A stretch of 43,622 bases of DNA from Pseudomonadota bacterium (GTDB lineage Bacteria > Pseudomonadota > Alphaproteobacteria > Rhizobiales > Xanthobacteraceae), in the NCBI GenBank assembly GCA_023449855.1, contig JAEXHR010000282.1:1-43622 (forward strand), written 5' to 3'. Shown one piece after another: positions 36,371 to 43,622 of the stretch; the first letter of the stretch is position 1; each line of letters opens with the position of its first letter. The notes beneath the pieces are model-generated. The model saw nothing but the letters and a program-made list of their open reading frames with translations. It searched no databases and was not told the DNA's origin. A program made the translations under genes and the position numbers.

Positions 36371-37132
36371 GTGCCCACCATCATCACCGACCCGTTCTTC
36401 TATGTCGTCGCCATTCCGGCGGTGCTGTTCCTTGGCCTGTCGAAAGGCGGCTTTGCCGGAGTCGGGATCGCGGCGACGCCCCTGCTCGCTCTCTACCTGC
36501 CGCCGCTGGAAGCCGCCGCCCTTCTGCTGCCGGTGCTGATCACCCAGGATCTGATTTCGCTCTATGTCTACCGGCGCGAATGGGATGCCTCGAACCTGAA
36601 GATCATGCTGCCCGGCGCCATCATCGGCATGGCGCTGGCATGGTTGCTCGCCTCCGTCATTTCCGACAATGCGGTACGGATCACCGTCGGCCTGATCGGC
36701 CTCGTCTTCGTCATCGATGTCTGGCGCAAACGCGCCCAGATCGAACCGCGCCGCATGGGCCCGGTCGCAGGCGTGTTCTGGGGGGCGGTCTCCGGCTTCA
36801 CATCCTTCATGACCCAGGCCGGCGGCCCGCCTTTCCAGGTCTATGTGCTGCCGCAGCGGCTGCCGAAGCTGGTGCTGGTGGGAACCATGACCATCTTCTT
36901 CGCCATCGTGAATGCGCTGAAGATCGTGCCTTATCTGGCGCTCGGTCAGTTCAACACCGCAAACTTCGCGACATCGCTGCTGCTGCTGCCGGCGGCCGTG
37001 CTGACCAATTTCGCCGGCATCTGGCTGGTGAAGCGCACCCCCACCGACCTGTTCTACAACATCGCCTATGCGATGCTGCTGGTGATCTCGCTGGTGCTGC
37101 TGTGGCAGGGGATTGCGCACTTCGTGCGATGA
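36371..37132 (+). CDS. TauE/SafE (TSUP) family transporter
   Basis: 253 residues with seven or eight hydrophobic helices and the paired family motifs GLSKGGFAGVG near the N-terminus and SGFTSFMTQAGGPPFQVYVLPQRL in the second half. The family exports or imports sulfite, sulfoacetate or other small anions across the inner membrane. GTG at 36371 is the only reasonable start. It is divergent from the TetR gene and shares its palindromic control region; whether it moves the same compound as the ABC system is open. Confidence 0.88.
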   Translation: MPTIITDPFFYVVAIPAVLFLGLSKGGFAGVGIAATPLLALYLPPLEAAALLLPVLITQDLISLYVYRREWDASNLKIMLPGAIIGMALAWLLASVISDNAVRITVGLIGLVFVIDVWRKRAQIEPRRMGPVAGVFWGAVSGFTSFMTQAGGPPFQVYVLPQRLPKLVLVGTMTIFFAIVNALKIVPYLALGQFNTANFATSLLLLPAAVLTNFAGIWLVKRTPTDLFYNIAYAMLLVISLVLLWQGIAHFVR

Positions 37133-37202
37133 GCGGCAGCACCTTGACGATTTCTGTGCTTCGAGCGCATCCTAGCCACGAAAATAGTGCGAGGAACACC
37201 GC

Positions 37203-37430
37203 ATGACCCGCTTGCTCGACCAGGCCGTTGCGACCGTTGCTCAGCTTCCCGACGAGCAGCAAGATGCGCTCGCGCGCGTGCTGCTGCAGCTCGCCGGACA
37301 GGAACAGCCTCCCTATCTCCTCACTCCCGAAGAAGAAGCCGATCTCGATGCTTCGATTGCCGCGGAGTCGCGGGGCGAATTCGCGACGGATGATGAAATC
37401 CGCGCGATCCGGGCAAAGCACCGACGGTGA
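37203..37430 (+). CDS. Antitoxin of a ParE-type toxin-antitoxin pair
   Basis: 75 residues, acidic in the C-terminal half (LTPEEEADLDASIAAESRGEFATDDEIRAI), as expected of an antitoxin tail that wraps the toxin. The N-terminal half is helical, with LLDQAVATVAQLPDEQQDALARVLLQL. The start is ATG 37203 with GAGGAA 8 nt before. Its stop overlaps the toxin start by 4 bp (GTGA). I do not recognise a classical DNA-binding fold. Confidence 0.85.
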   Translation: MTRLLDQAVATVAQLPDEQQDALARVLLQLAGQEQPPYLLTPEEEADLDASIAAESRGEFATDDEIRAIRAKHRR

Positions 37431-37708
37431 TCATCCGTTACACCAAGCCCGCCGCAAAGCAGCTTGATGCCATCCTCGACTATATTGCTGATCACTCGCC
37501 GCAGGGCGCCGGCAAATTGCTCGACCGGATCGACGAAACGCTTGCCTTGGTCGCGGCTCAGCCGGGCATCGGTCGGGCGACCAATCGGCCCGGTTTTCGC
37601 CGCGTCAATCTCCACCCTCATCCCTACGCGATCCTCTATCGAGCCGGCGCGACTGAAATCGTCATTCACGCTATCCGCCACGGCGCCCGCAAGCCACGAC
37701 ACCTGTGA
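37427..37708 (+). CDS. RelE/ParE-family toxin
   Basis: 93 residues. ParE-like features are YTKPAAKQLDAILDYIADHSPQGAGKLLDRI, PGIGRATNRPGFRRVNLHPHPYAILYR and the C-terminal EIVIHAIRHGARKP. ParE toxins poison DNA gyrase, while RelE toxins cut mRNA; the lack of a clear RelE catalytic cluster favours ParE. The GTG start at 37427 overlaps the antitoxin stop, so translation is coupled. A convergent VOC gene ends 21 bp later. Confidence 0.87.
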   Translation: MIIRYTKPAAKQLDAILDYIADHSPQGAGKLLDRIDETLALVAAQPGIGRATNRPGFRRVNLHPHPYAILYRAGATEIVIHAIRHGARKPRHL

Positions 37709-37729
37709 GCGATCCGCGCGGTGACTGTT

Positions 37730-38572
37730 TCAATCCCGCTCCGTCCGTTCGATCAGCAGCGTCGGAATGCCGAGCGTGCCGTCGCGCAGGCTGGCGACAC
37801 GGGTGCCGGGCTTACGGCCGCTCCGCACTTCGGACACGGTGATATGGGCAGCGAGCAGGCGTTCGCGCGTCGCATCGATATCGGCGACGCGCCAGGTCAT
37901 GCCCCACAGCACATCGCGGTTGATGTCGCCCTGATCATGCGGACGCTTGACCAGTTCGACGATGAGATCGCCGCAGTGGAAGAACATCAGATGGCCCCAG
38001 TCCGGATTGGAGCGATCCAGCGCCAGATCGAGGCCCAGTCGCGCGCCATAAAGTGCAGCGGCGCGTTCCGGGTCTTGGGTCGCGACGACGATGTGATCGA
38101 GGCCGACGATCGGCGTCGCGCTGGTGCTGGCTGAAACCTGACGCTCGCCATTCAGCTCGATGAAGAACTGACGCACGCCGCGGGTATGATCGGTGGCCGC
38201 ACGGGTACGCTTCCAGGACAGCGTAGCGCCGGTGTCGCGATCCCGGCTCTCGACATCGGTGACGGGATCGGGCTTCAGGGCGACGCGATCGAGGCGGCGA
38301 TGCATCTTCGCAATATCGTCGGTCGCAAAACAGATGCTGGCGAGCGTGGCGCCGCTTTCCGGCAGCACCGCACGGATGCGGTCCGCCGCCGCGCCTTCGC
38401 CATGCGGGGCCATCAATTCGACGGACATATTGGCCAGCGTGAAGATTGCGAGCTCGGCACCCTCGCTGGTGCTGCGCCAAGCGGGTTTACGCGCGAACAA
38501 TGTCTGGTAGGTGGCGATGCCTGCCTCCAGATCGTGCAGCAGAATGACGACATGATCCAGCCCGGTGATCAT
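37730..38572 (-). CDS. Two-domain VOC (glyoxalase/dioxygenase-fold) protein
   Basis: 280 residues holding two vicinal-oxygen-chelate domains: the first starts GLDHVVILLHDLEAGIATYQTLF, the second GLDHIVVATQDPERAAALYGARLGLDLALD. His residues at both starts and E in LIVELVKRP are potential metal ligands. Function is unknown; the family includes glyoxalases, extradiol dioxygenases and isomerases. It appears monocistronic, convergent with the toxin-antitoxin pair, and repeat C lies 29 bp upstream of its start. Confidence 0.85.
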   Translation of the reverse strand: MITGLDHVVILLHDLEAGIATYQTLFARKPAWRSTSEGAELAIFTLANMSVELMAPHGEGAAADRIRAVLPESGATLASICFATDDIAKMHRRLDRVALKPDPVTDVESRDRDTGATLSWKRTRAATDHTRGVRQFFIELNGERQVSASTSATPIVGLDHIVVATQDPERAAALYGARLGLDLALDRSNPDWGHLMFFHCGDLIVELVKRPHDQGDINRDVLWGMTWRVADIDATRERLLAAHITVSEVRSGRKPGTRVASLRDGTLGIPTLLIERTERD

Positions 38573-38601
38573 CGGTCCCTCCTCCCATGTTTGACGTCAT
38601 C

Positions 38602-38693
38602 GTAGCCCGCATGGAGCGCAGCGCAATGCGGGGATGTCGAGCCAATTGAAACGCCGGTCCCCGGATTGCGCTTCGCTCCATCCGGGCTACAGA
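38602..38693. repeat. Dispersed palindromic repeat, family C, copy 2
   Basis: GTAGCCCGCATGGAGCGCAG...GGGGATGTCG pairs with TCCCCGGATTGCGCTTCGC...CCGGGCTAC as an imperfect inverted repeat. The right half matches 34-69. It lies in the 314-bp divergent gap between the VOC and PfkB genes. In the rest of that gap (38694-38886) I see nothing definite. Confidence 0.82.
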
Positions 38694-38886
38694 TCGGTCA
38701 AGACGACGCAGCTGCTTTGCGCGATTTGCCCCAGTGCGGCCACGAGCGAGGCACAGACAGGAGTCGCGGGCGGCTTGTGCGGCAGCGCACAATTTCGATG
38801 GCGGGCGGCGCAACGGCTGTTAAGCTGCCGGTGTGGCCGATGCCCGGGGGCCGCACCGCCATCACCCTGACGCGACGGACGGATTC

Positions 38887-39780
38887 ATGAAAGCGCTCTT
38901 TATCGGACAGACCTATATCGACGTCACCTTCATCACCGACCACATGCCCACCGGCGACGAAAAGCATGTCGCCTCCGACTATGCGGTGTCATTCGGCGGC
39001 AATGCCGTCACCGCGGCGTTCTGCTGCGCCAAGCTTGGCATCGTACCGGACCTGATCGCAACCATCGCCAATGACTGGCTTGGGCGCATGTTCATGGACA
39101 TGAGCGCGAAGTACAATATCGAGATTCATCCGCGCAAGGTGGCGTCATCGTCGCTGTCCTTCATCATGCCGAAGGACGGCAAGCGCGCCATCGTCCGCTG
39201 CCGCGACGATGAGCATATCCATCCGTTTCCGCTGTTGAACCTCGGCCCCTGCCGTGCGCTGCATGTGGACGGGCATCAGCCGGATGCTGCGATCCACTAT
39301 GCGAAACTGTGCCGCGAGGCCGGTATCCTTACCTCGCTGGATGGCGGCGGCTTGCGCACCAATACGCATGAGCTGCTGGAATATATCGACGTCGCCATTG
39401 TCGCCGAGCGGCTGTGCGAGCAGATGGACCTGACGCCGGAGAAGATGCTGGACTATCTCAAGGGCCGCGGCTGCCGCGTCGGCGGCGTCACCCTCGGCGA
39501 GAAGGGACTGCTCTGGTATGACGAAGCGGGCGCGGTGCATACGCAGCCGGCCTATCCGATCCCGCGCGAGCGTGTGATCGACACCAACGGCGCCGGCGAC
39601 GTGTTTCACGGCGCTTATGTGTATTCGTATCTGGCGAATCCGGGTGCGAGCTGGTCAGAGCATTTCCAGTTCGCGCGGGCGGCATCGACCTACAAGATTC
39701 AGAAGCTGGGCAATGAAAGCGGGTTACCGACGCTGGGGGATATCGCTGCGGTGAAGGAGGAGTTCGAGGCGAAGGTGTAG
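38887..39780 (+). CDS. PfkB-family sugar kinase
   Basis: 297 residues of the ribokinase/PfkB family, ATP-dependent kinases of free sugars or keto-deoxy sugar acids. N-terminal SFGGNAVTAAFCCAKLG (substrate-binding GG motif) and C-terminal DTNGAGDVFHGAYVYS (anion hole and catalytic Asp) are intact. ATG 38887 was preferred over an upstream ATG because it gives the normal strand-1 start MKALFIGQTYIDV. The substrate is unknown. Since the neighbours convert sugar acids to keto-deoxy acids, a 2-keto-3-deoxygluconate-type substrate is one guess. The stop is TAG, followed at once by a terminator hairpin. Confidence 0.87.
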   Translation: MKALFIGQTYIDVTFITDHMPTGDEKHVASDYAVSFGGNAVTAAFCCAKLGIVPDLIATIANDWLGRMFMDMSAKYNIEIHPRKVASSSLSFIMPKDGKRAIVRCRDDEHIHPFPLLNLGPCRALHVDGHQPDAAIHYAKLCREAGILTSLDGGGLRTNTHELLEYIDVAIVAERLCEQMDLTPEKMLDYLKGRGCRVGGVTLGEKGLLWYDEAGAVHTQPAYPIPRERVIDTNGAGDVFHGAYVYSYLANPGASWSEHFQFARAASTYKIQKLGNESGLPTLGDIAAVKEEFEAKV

Positions 39781-39781
39781 T

Positions 39782-39813
39782 TCGTTACCCTCCCCCTGAG
39801 GGGAGGGTAACGA
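39782..39813. terminator. Bidirectional terminator-like hairpin
   Basis: TCGTTACCCTCCCC-CTGA-GGGGAGGGTAACGA: a perfect 14-bp stem with 4-nt loop, placed exactly between the convergent pfkB-like and ilvD/edd-like genes. No long T-run follows on either side. Confidence 0.75.
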
Positions 39814-39816
39814 CAA

Positions 39817-41523
39817 TCACACCTTCCCCTGCCTGGTCATGAAGTCGAAATCGCAGCCTTCGTCGGCCTGCATGATCGTCGTGTGAAACAGATGCGCGTA
39901 GCCGCGCTTGGCCCAATCCGGCGTTTCCGGCTTCGGCAGAGCTGCTGCACGCTTCGCAAGTTCGGCTTCATCCACCAGCAGATCGATTGATCGGTTGGCG
40001 ACATCCAGCCGGATCATGTCGCCATTCTTCACCAGCGCTAGCGGACCGCCCACGGCGCTTTCCGGCGTGATGTGCAACACGATGGTGCCGAAAGCGGTGC
40101 CACTCATGCGGGCGTCGGAGATACGCACCATGTCCTTCACGCCGGCGCGCGCCAGTTTCATCGGGATCGGCAGATAGCCGGCCTCGGGCATGCCCGGCGC
40201 GCCCTTGGGGCCGGCATTGCGGAGTACCAGCACGTCATCGGCGGTGACATCGAGTTCAGGATCGTCGACGCGATTGGTCATGTCCTCAACCGACTCGAAC
40301 ACGACAGCGCGGCCGGTGTGCTGCAGCAGTTTCGGCGAGGCGGCCGCGTGCTTGATGACGGCGCTGCGCGGCGCGAGATTGCCATGCAGAATGGCGAGCC
40401 CGCCTTCCCGCTTGATCGGATTGTCCTTCGAGCGAATGACATCCTGCCCCGGCACATCCTCAGCCTTCGCAACGATGTCGCGCAGGGTCTGACCGGTCAC
40501 CGATTTCGCATCGAGATCGATGAGATCGCCGAGCTGTGCCATCAGCTTGGGCACGCCGCCGGCATGATGGAAATGCTCCATATAGTGATCGCCGGAGGGC
40601 TTGAGGTCGACCAGCACCGGCACGTCGCGTCCGAGATCGTCGAATGCATTGAGATCGATGCGGTTCGGCGTGCGATTGGCCATGGCGGTGAGATGGATCA
40701 GGCCGTTGGTGGAGCCGCCGATCGCCTGCAGCACCACCTGCGCATTGCGGAACGAACCGGGCGTGAGGAATTCGCTCGGCTTCGGCCCCTTGTTCTTCGC
40801 AAGCTCGGCCGCGACCTTGCCGCTGGCCTCGGCGGAACGAAAACGCTCCGCATGCGGCGCCGGGATGGTCGCGCTCATGGGCAGCGACAGGCCCATGGCT
40901 TCGGTGATGCAGGCCATGGTGGAGGCCGTGCCCATCACCATGCAGGTGCCAACCGAGGGAGCGAGACGTGCATTGACGTCGTCGATCTCCTCCTGATCGA
41001 TCTCGCCGGCGCGGAACTTGCCCCACATGCGGCGGCAGTCCGTGCAGGCGCCAAGCACCTCGCCCTTGTGATGGCCGACCACCATGGGACCGACGGGGAT
41101 CACCACCGTCGGCAGATCGACGGAGAGCGCCGCCATGATCTGCGCCGGCAGCGTCTTGTCGCAACCGCCGATCACGACCACGGCATCCATCGGCTGGGCA
41201 CGGATCATTTCCTCCGTATCCATCGCCATCAGATTGCGCAGGTACATCGAGGTCGGATGCGCAAAACTCTCGCCGATGGAAATCGTGGGGAACACCATCG
41301 GCAGCGCGCCGGCCAGCATCACACCACGCTTCACCGCCTCGATGATCTGGGGCGAATTGCCGTGGCACGGATTGTAGTCGCTATGTGTGTTGGTGATGCC
41401 GACGATGGGCCGATCGAGCGCATCGTCGGAATAGCCCATCGCCTTGATGAAGGCCTTGCGCAGGAACAGCGAGAAGCCGGCATCGCCGTAGCTGGTGAGC
41501 CCTTTGCGTAATCCGTCGGCCAT
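39817..41523 (-). CDS. IlvD/Edd sugar-acid dehydratase, L-arabinonate dehydratase type
   Basis: 568 residues. It dehydrates a sugar acid to a 2-keto-3-deoxy acid with a [2Fe-2S] cluster and Mg2+. C53 (NPCHGN), C121 (GGCDKT) and C194 (GTCMVMG) stand exactly 6 residues before Cys59, Cys127 and Cys200, the cluster ligands reported (from memory) for Rhizobium leguminosarum L-arabinonate dehydratase. S474 (DARMSGTAFG) matches its catalytic Ser480. GACTDCRRMWGKF is another subgroup mark that dihydroxy-acid dehydratase IlvD lacks. So a pentonate or hexonate is the likely substrate rather than a valine precursor. Udh lies upstream in the same direction with repeat A between. Confidence 0.92.
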   Translation of the reverse strand: MADGLRKGLTSYGDAGFSLFLRKAFIKAMGYSDDALDRPIVGITNTHSDYNPCHGNSPQIIEAVKRGVMLAGALPMVFPTISIGESFAHPTSMYLRNLMAMDTEEMIRAQPMDAVVVIGGCDKTLPAQIMAALSVDLPTVVIPVGPMVVGHHKGEVLGACTDCRRMWGKFRAGEIDQEEIDDVNARLAPSVGTCMVMGTASTMACITEAMGLSLPMSATIPAPHAERFRSAEASGKVAAELAKNKGPKPSEFLTPGSFRNAQVVLQAIGGSTNGLIHLTAMANRTPNRIDLNAFDDLGRDVPVLVDLKPSGDHYMEHFHHAGGVPKLMAQLGDLIDLDAKSVTGQTLRDIVAKAEDVPGQDVIRSKDNPIKREGGLAILHGNLAPRSAVIKHAAASPKLLQHTGRAVVFESVEDMTNRVDDPELDVTADDVLVLRNAGPKGAPGMPEAGYLPIPMKLARAGVKDMVRISDARMSGTAFGTIVLHITPESAVGGPLALVKNGDMIRLDVANRSIDLLVDEAELAKRAAALPKPETPDWAKRGYAHLFHTTIMQADEGCDFDFMTRQGKV

Positions 41524-41593
41524 TCTCGCGTTCCCAATGCTTGTTTTGAACGTTTCTTATGAAGCCACGGGAGCGGAAGTCAATGCGGCGGCT

Positions 41594-41700
41594 GTAGGAT
41601 GGGTTGAGCGCAGGCGCAACAGCGCCGGAGCGATAACCCATCGGCGGAGCCTGCCGCGGCAACGGACAGCATGGGTTTCGCTTCGCTCAACCCTTCCTAC
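41594..41700. repeat. Dispersed palindromic repeat, family A, copy 3
   Basis: GTAGGATGGGTTGAGCGCAGG ... TTCGCTCAACCCTTCCTAC, same family as 3634-3738 and 35309-35414. It fills the gap between the udh-like gene and the dehydratase and contains the udh-like stop codon (41697-41699). Confidence 0.88.
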
Positions 41701-42518
41701 GATTTCGGTTCCCAAATCTTGCTGAAATCGCCGGAGAATTCGGCACTGCAAAAAGCACCGCCCTGGTAAAAATCGCCGACCGGGTCCGGCTTCAGCTTGG
41801 CCTGCTCCGCCGTCGCATGATCGCGAAAATCCTCGCCCTTGCCGGTCGGGCGGTAACCGAGTTCATAGGCACGCGTGTTGTCCCACCAGGCGCGCTCGTT
41901 ATAGGAGGCGCCGTACAGCACCTCGAAATGGATATCGGGATGTTCGAGCCCGATGCGGCAGAGCTGCACCAGATCGTCCGGCTTCAGCCAGATCGACAGC
42001 CGGCGCTTGTCGAGCGGCACATCTCCGAAATTGCCGATGCGCAGGCATGTCACCGAGAGACCGTGCTTGTCGGCATAGAGCGCGCCAAGCGCTTCGCCGA
42101 ACACCTTGCTGACGCCGTAGCGACTGTCCGGCCGCGCGGTGACGTCCGGCGGGATCTTGCTGTGGCGCGGATAGAAGCCGACGGCATGGTTCGACGACGC
42201 GAACACGATGCGCTTCACGCCCTTCCTGCGAGCGGCCTCGAACAGGTTGTAGCAACCGATGATATTGGCCTGCAGGATCGTGTCCCACGGCCCCTCCACC
42301 GAGAAGCCACCAAAATGCAGGATGCCATCGACGCCCTCGCAAATAGCCTCAACGGCGGCGAGATCGGCGAGGTCGGCCTGTTTGAATATCTCGCCCGACT
42401 TCAGGCTCGGCGGCGTTGCGAGATCGCTGAGGACGAGATCCGGATAGATCGGCGGCAGGAGTTCGCGCAAACGCGTGCCGATGCCGCCGGAGGCGCCCGT
42501 CATCAAGATCCTTGGCAT
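41697..42518 (-). CDS. udh: NAD-dependent uronate dehydrogenase-like enzyme
   Basis: 273-residue short-chain dehydrogenase. The Rossmann start is ILMTGASGGIG, and the Tyr-Lys pair is Y134-x3-K138 (SRYGVSK) with IVFASSNHAVGFYP. HFGGFSVEGPWDTILQANIIGCYNLFEAARRKG and YGASYNERAWWDN closely resemble Agrobacterium uronate dehydrogenase as I recall it. That enzyme oxidises glucuronate or galacturonate to an aldarolactone using NAD+. A divergent lactonase gene and a downstream sugar-acid dehydratase support this role. Other aldoses could be the substrate. The TAG stop is inside repeat A. Confidence 0.85.
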   Translation of the reverse strand: MPRILMTGASGGIGTRLRELLPPIYPDLVLSDLATPPSLKSGEIFKQADLADLAAVEAICEGVDGILHFGGFSVEGPWDTILQANIIGCYNLFEAARRKGVKRIVFASSNHAVGFYPRHSKIPPDVTARPDSRYGVSKVFGEALGALYADKHGLSVTCLRIGNFGDVPLDKRRLSIWLKPDDLVQLCRIGLEHPDIHFEVLYGASYNERAWWDNTRAYELGYRPTGKGEDFRDHATAEQAKLKPDPVGDFYQGGAFCSAEFSGDFSKIWEPKS

Positions 42519-42542
42519 TCCCGTCCCTCGTGATGTTGTCAG

Positions 42543-42553
42543 TTGTCAGACAA
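42543..42553. promoter_or_regulatory. GntR/FadR-type operator between udh and the lactonase
   Basis: TTGTCAGACAA is a perfect palindrome around its central base and fits the FadR-subfamily GntR consensus TNGTNNNACNA. A second TTGTC half-site is at 42536-42540. It lies 25 bp upstream of the udh start and about 100 bp upstream of the lactonase start, so one regulator could control both. No GntR gene is in the window. Confidence 0.6.
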
Positions 42554-42650
42554 GTATGGCGCAGCGTCAGCGTCTCAGCAAGGCAGCGCGACCGGCATTG
42601 CTTGCCGCCCATCCCTGCCGATGCTAGCAAACGCATCCGAGGAAACGACA

Positions 42651-43622
42651 GTGAACGAGACGCCAATGTCCGATACGTCATCGCGCGGCTGGCAGCCGGC
42701 GACCTATTATCCCGACCCCGCCATCACTGCCCTCGATCCCCGCTTCGAGAAATACTGGATCAAGCTCGGCGCCGTCGAGCGCATCGCCACCGGCCTGCGC
42801 TGGGCGGAAGGTCCGGTCTGGTTCGGCGATGGCCGCTATCTGCTGTGCTCGGACATTCCGAACAATCGCATCATCCGGTGGGATGAGGAGACCGGCGCGG
42901 TCAGCGATTTCCGCAAGCCGTCGAGTTACGCCAATGGCAATACGCGCGACCGGCAGGGCCGGCTCATCACTTGCGAGCATGGCCGGCGCCTGATCCGCAC
43001 CGAATATGACGGCAGCATCACCGTGCTGATGGACAAGTTCGAGGGCAAGCGCCTGAACTCGCCGAATGACGTGGTGGTGAAATCGGACGGCTCGATCTGG
43101 TTCACTGATCCCGCCTTCGGCATCCTGAGCGATTACGAAGGCGACAAGGCGCCGTCCGAAATCGGCATGAATGTCTATCGCATTGACGGCGAGACGCTGC
43201 AGCCGAGCATCGTCGCCGACGACATCCTTGCCCCGAACGGACTGTGTTTTTCGCCGGACGAGACGATCCTCTACATCGTGGAATCGCGCGGCGTGCCGAC
43301 GCGCAAAATCCTCGCTTACGATATCGCGCCCGATGGCAAGACGCTCAGAAACAAGCGCGTCGCCATCGATGCCGGTCCAGGCACACCGGACGGCATGCGC
43401 TGCGATGTCGACGGCAATCTGTGGTGCGGCTGGGGGATGGGCACGCCTGAACTCGACGGCGTGATGGTGTTCGCGCCGGACGGCACACCGATCGGCCGCA
43501 TCGCGCTGCCCGAACGCTGCGCCAATGTGTGTTTCGGCGGAAGGAAGCGCAACCGCCTGTTCATGGCGGCGAGCCAGTCGATCTATGCCGTCTATGTGAA
43601 CACGCAGGGCGCGCTCGGGGGA
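42651..43622 (+). CDS. SMP-30/gluconolactonase family protein (runs off the window)
   Basis: 324 codons are open to the window edge without a stop, close to the full family length. This six-bladed beta-propeller family hydrolyses sugar lactones with one divalent metal. Seen: WAEGPVWFGDGRYLL with the metal Glu, RLNSPNDVVVKSDGSIWFTDP with the metal Asn, APNGLCFSPDETILYIVES, and GTPDGMRCDVDGNLWC with the catalytic/metal Asp. The GTG at 42651 has GAGGA at good distance; ATG 42666 in the same frame is the alternative. It is divergent from udh with a shared palindrome, so its likely substrate is the aldarolactone or aldonolactone made by that enzyme. Confidence 0.88.
   Translation, partial: MNETPMSDTSSRGWQPATYYPDPAITALDPRFEKYWIKLGAVERIATGLRWAEGPVWFGDGRYLLCSDIPNNRIIRWDEETGAVSDFRKPSSYANGNTRDRQGRLITCEHGRRLIRTEYDGSITVLMDKFEGKRLNSPNDVVVKSDGSIWFTDPAFGILSDYEGDKAPSEIGMNVYRIDGETLQPSIVADDILAPNGLCFSPDETILYIVESRGVPTRKILAYDIAPDGKTLRNKRVAIDAGPGTPDGMRCDVDGNLWCGWGMGTPELDGVMVFAPDGTPIGRIALPERCANVCFGGRKRNRLFMAASQSIYAVYVNTQGALGG

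Noticed and set aside
35816..37120. Open frame of 434 codons on the minus strand spanning tetR and the TauE/SafE gene
   Set aside because: It overlaps two real genes in other frames and crosses their divergent promoter region; it shows no motif.
39817..41523. Assignment as dihydroxy-acid dehydratase IlvD of branched-chain amino acid synthesis
   Set aside because: The GACTDCRRMWGKF segment and the exact spacing of C53/C121/C194/S474 point to the sugar-acid dehydratase subgroup.

Overview
The window is about 43.6 kb of GC-rich chromosomal DNA. It most likely comes from an alphaproteobacterium of the Bradyrhizobium / Rhodopseudomonas / Tardiphaga group. Three things point there: the LexA box has the alphaproteobacterial direct-repeat form GTTC-N7-GTTC, the gene set is typical of that group (HWE-kinase bacteriophytochrome, imuA-imuB-dnaE2, radical SAM plus UdgX, several sugar-acid enzymes), and the intergenic gaps hold palindromic repeats of the kind common there. 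No rRNA, tRNA, CRISPR array, insertion sequence or phage gene was seen. I identified 31 protein genes; one runs off the right edge.

Layout. 0-11 kb: an acetyl-CoA hydrolase/CoA-transferase, a divergent TolC-type outer-membrane protein, a bacteriophytochrome kinase fused to a receiver domain, and a CzcA/CzcB-type RND efflux pair followed by a strong terminator hairpin. 11-13 kb: an unusual two-half CoA-transferase and a small membrane protein. 13-21.6 kb: a DNA-damage island. The mutagenesis operon imuA-imuB-dnaE2 runs left and a radical SAM gene plus a DUF4130-UdgX fusion run right, and a single perfect LexA box lies in the 170-bp gap between them. 21.6-26.7 kb: a TetR-regulated HAE1-type RND multidrug pump with a clear palindromic operator. 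26.7-27.4 kb: a gene-poor patch of repeats and hairpins.

27.4-36.2 kb: seven genes in one direction, encoding an ABC importer of the SsuA/THI5 type (permease, binding protein, ATPase), an enolase-superfamily enzyme, a Gfo/Idh/MocA oxidoreductase, a DUF993 TIM-barrel protein and a sugar-phosphate-isomerase-like protein. A TetR regulator lies upstream. This looks like a complete uptake-and-degradation pathway for a substrate I cannot name. 36.3-43.6 kb: a TauE/SafE transporter, a ParE-type toxin-antitoxin pair, a two-domain VOC protein, a PfkB sugar kinase, an IlvD/Edd sugar-acid dehydratase with all four key residues of the L-arabinonate dehydratase type, a uronate-dehydrogenase-like enzyme and a divergent SMP-30 lactonase. 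The last three form a plausible oxidative sugar/uronate route, with a GntR(FadR)-type palindrome between the dehydrogenase and the lactonase.

At least four families of dispersed palindromic repeats occupy the gaps. Two patterns stand out. One family sits between same-direction genes inside operons. Members of three families coincide with the 3' ends of genes and supply all or part of TAG stop codons.
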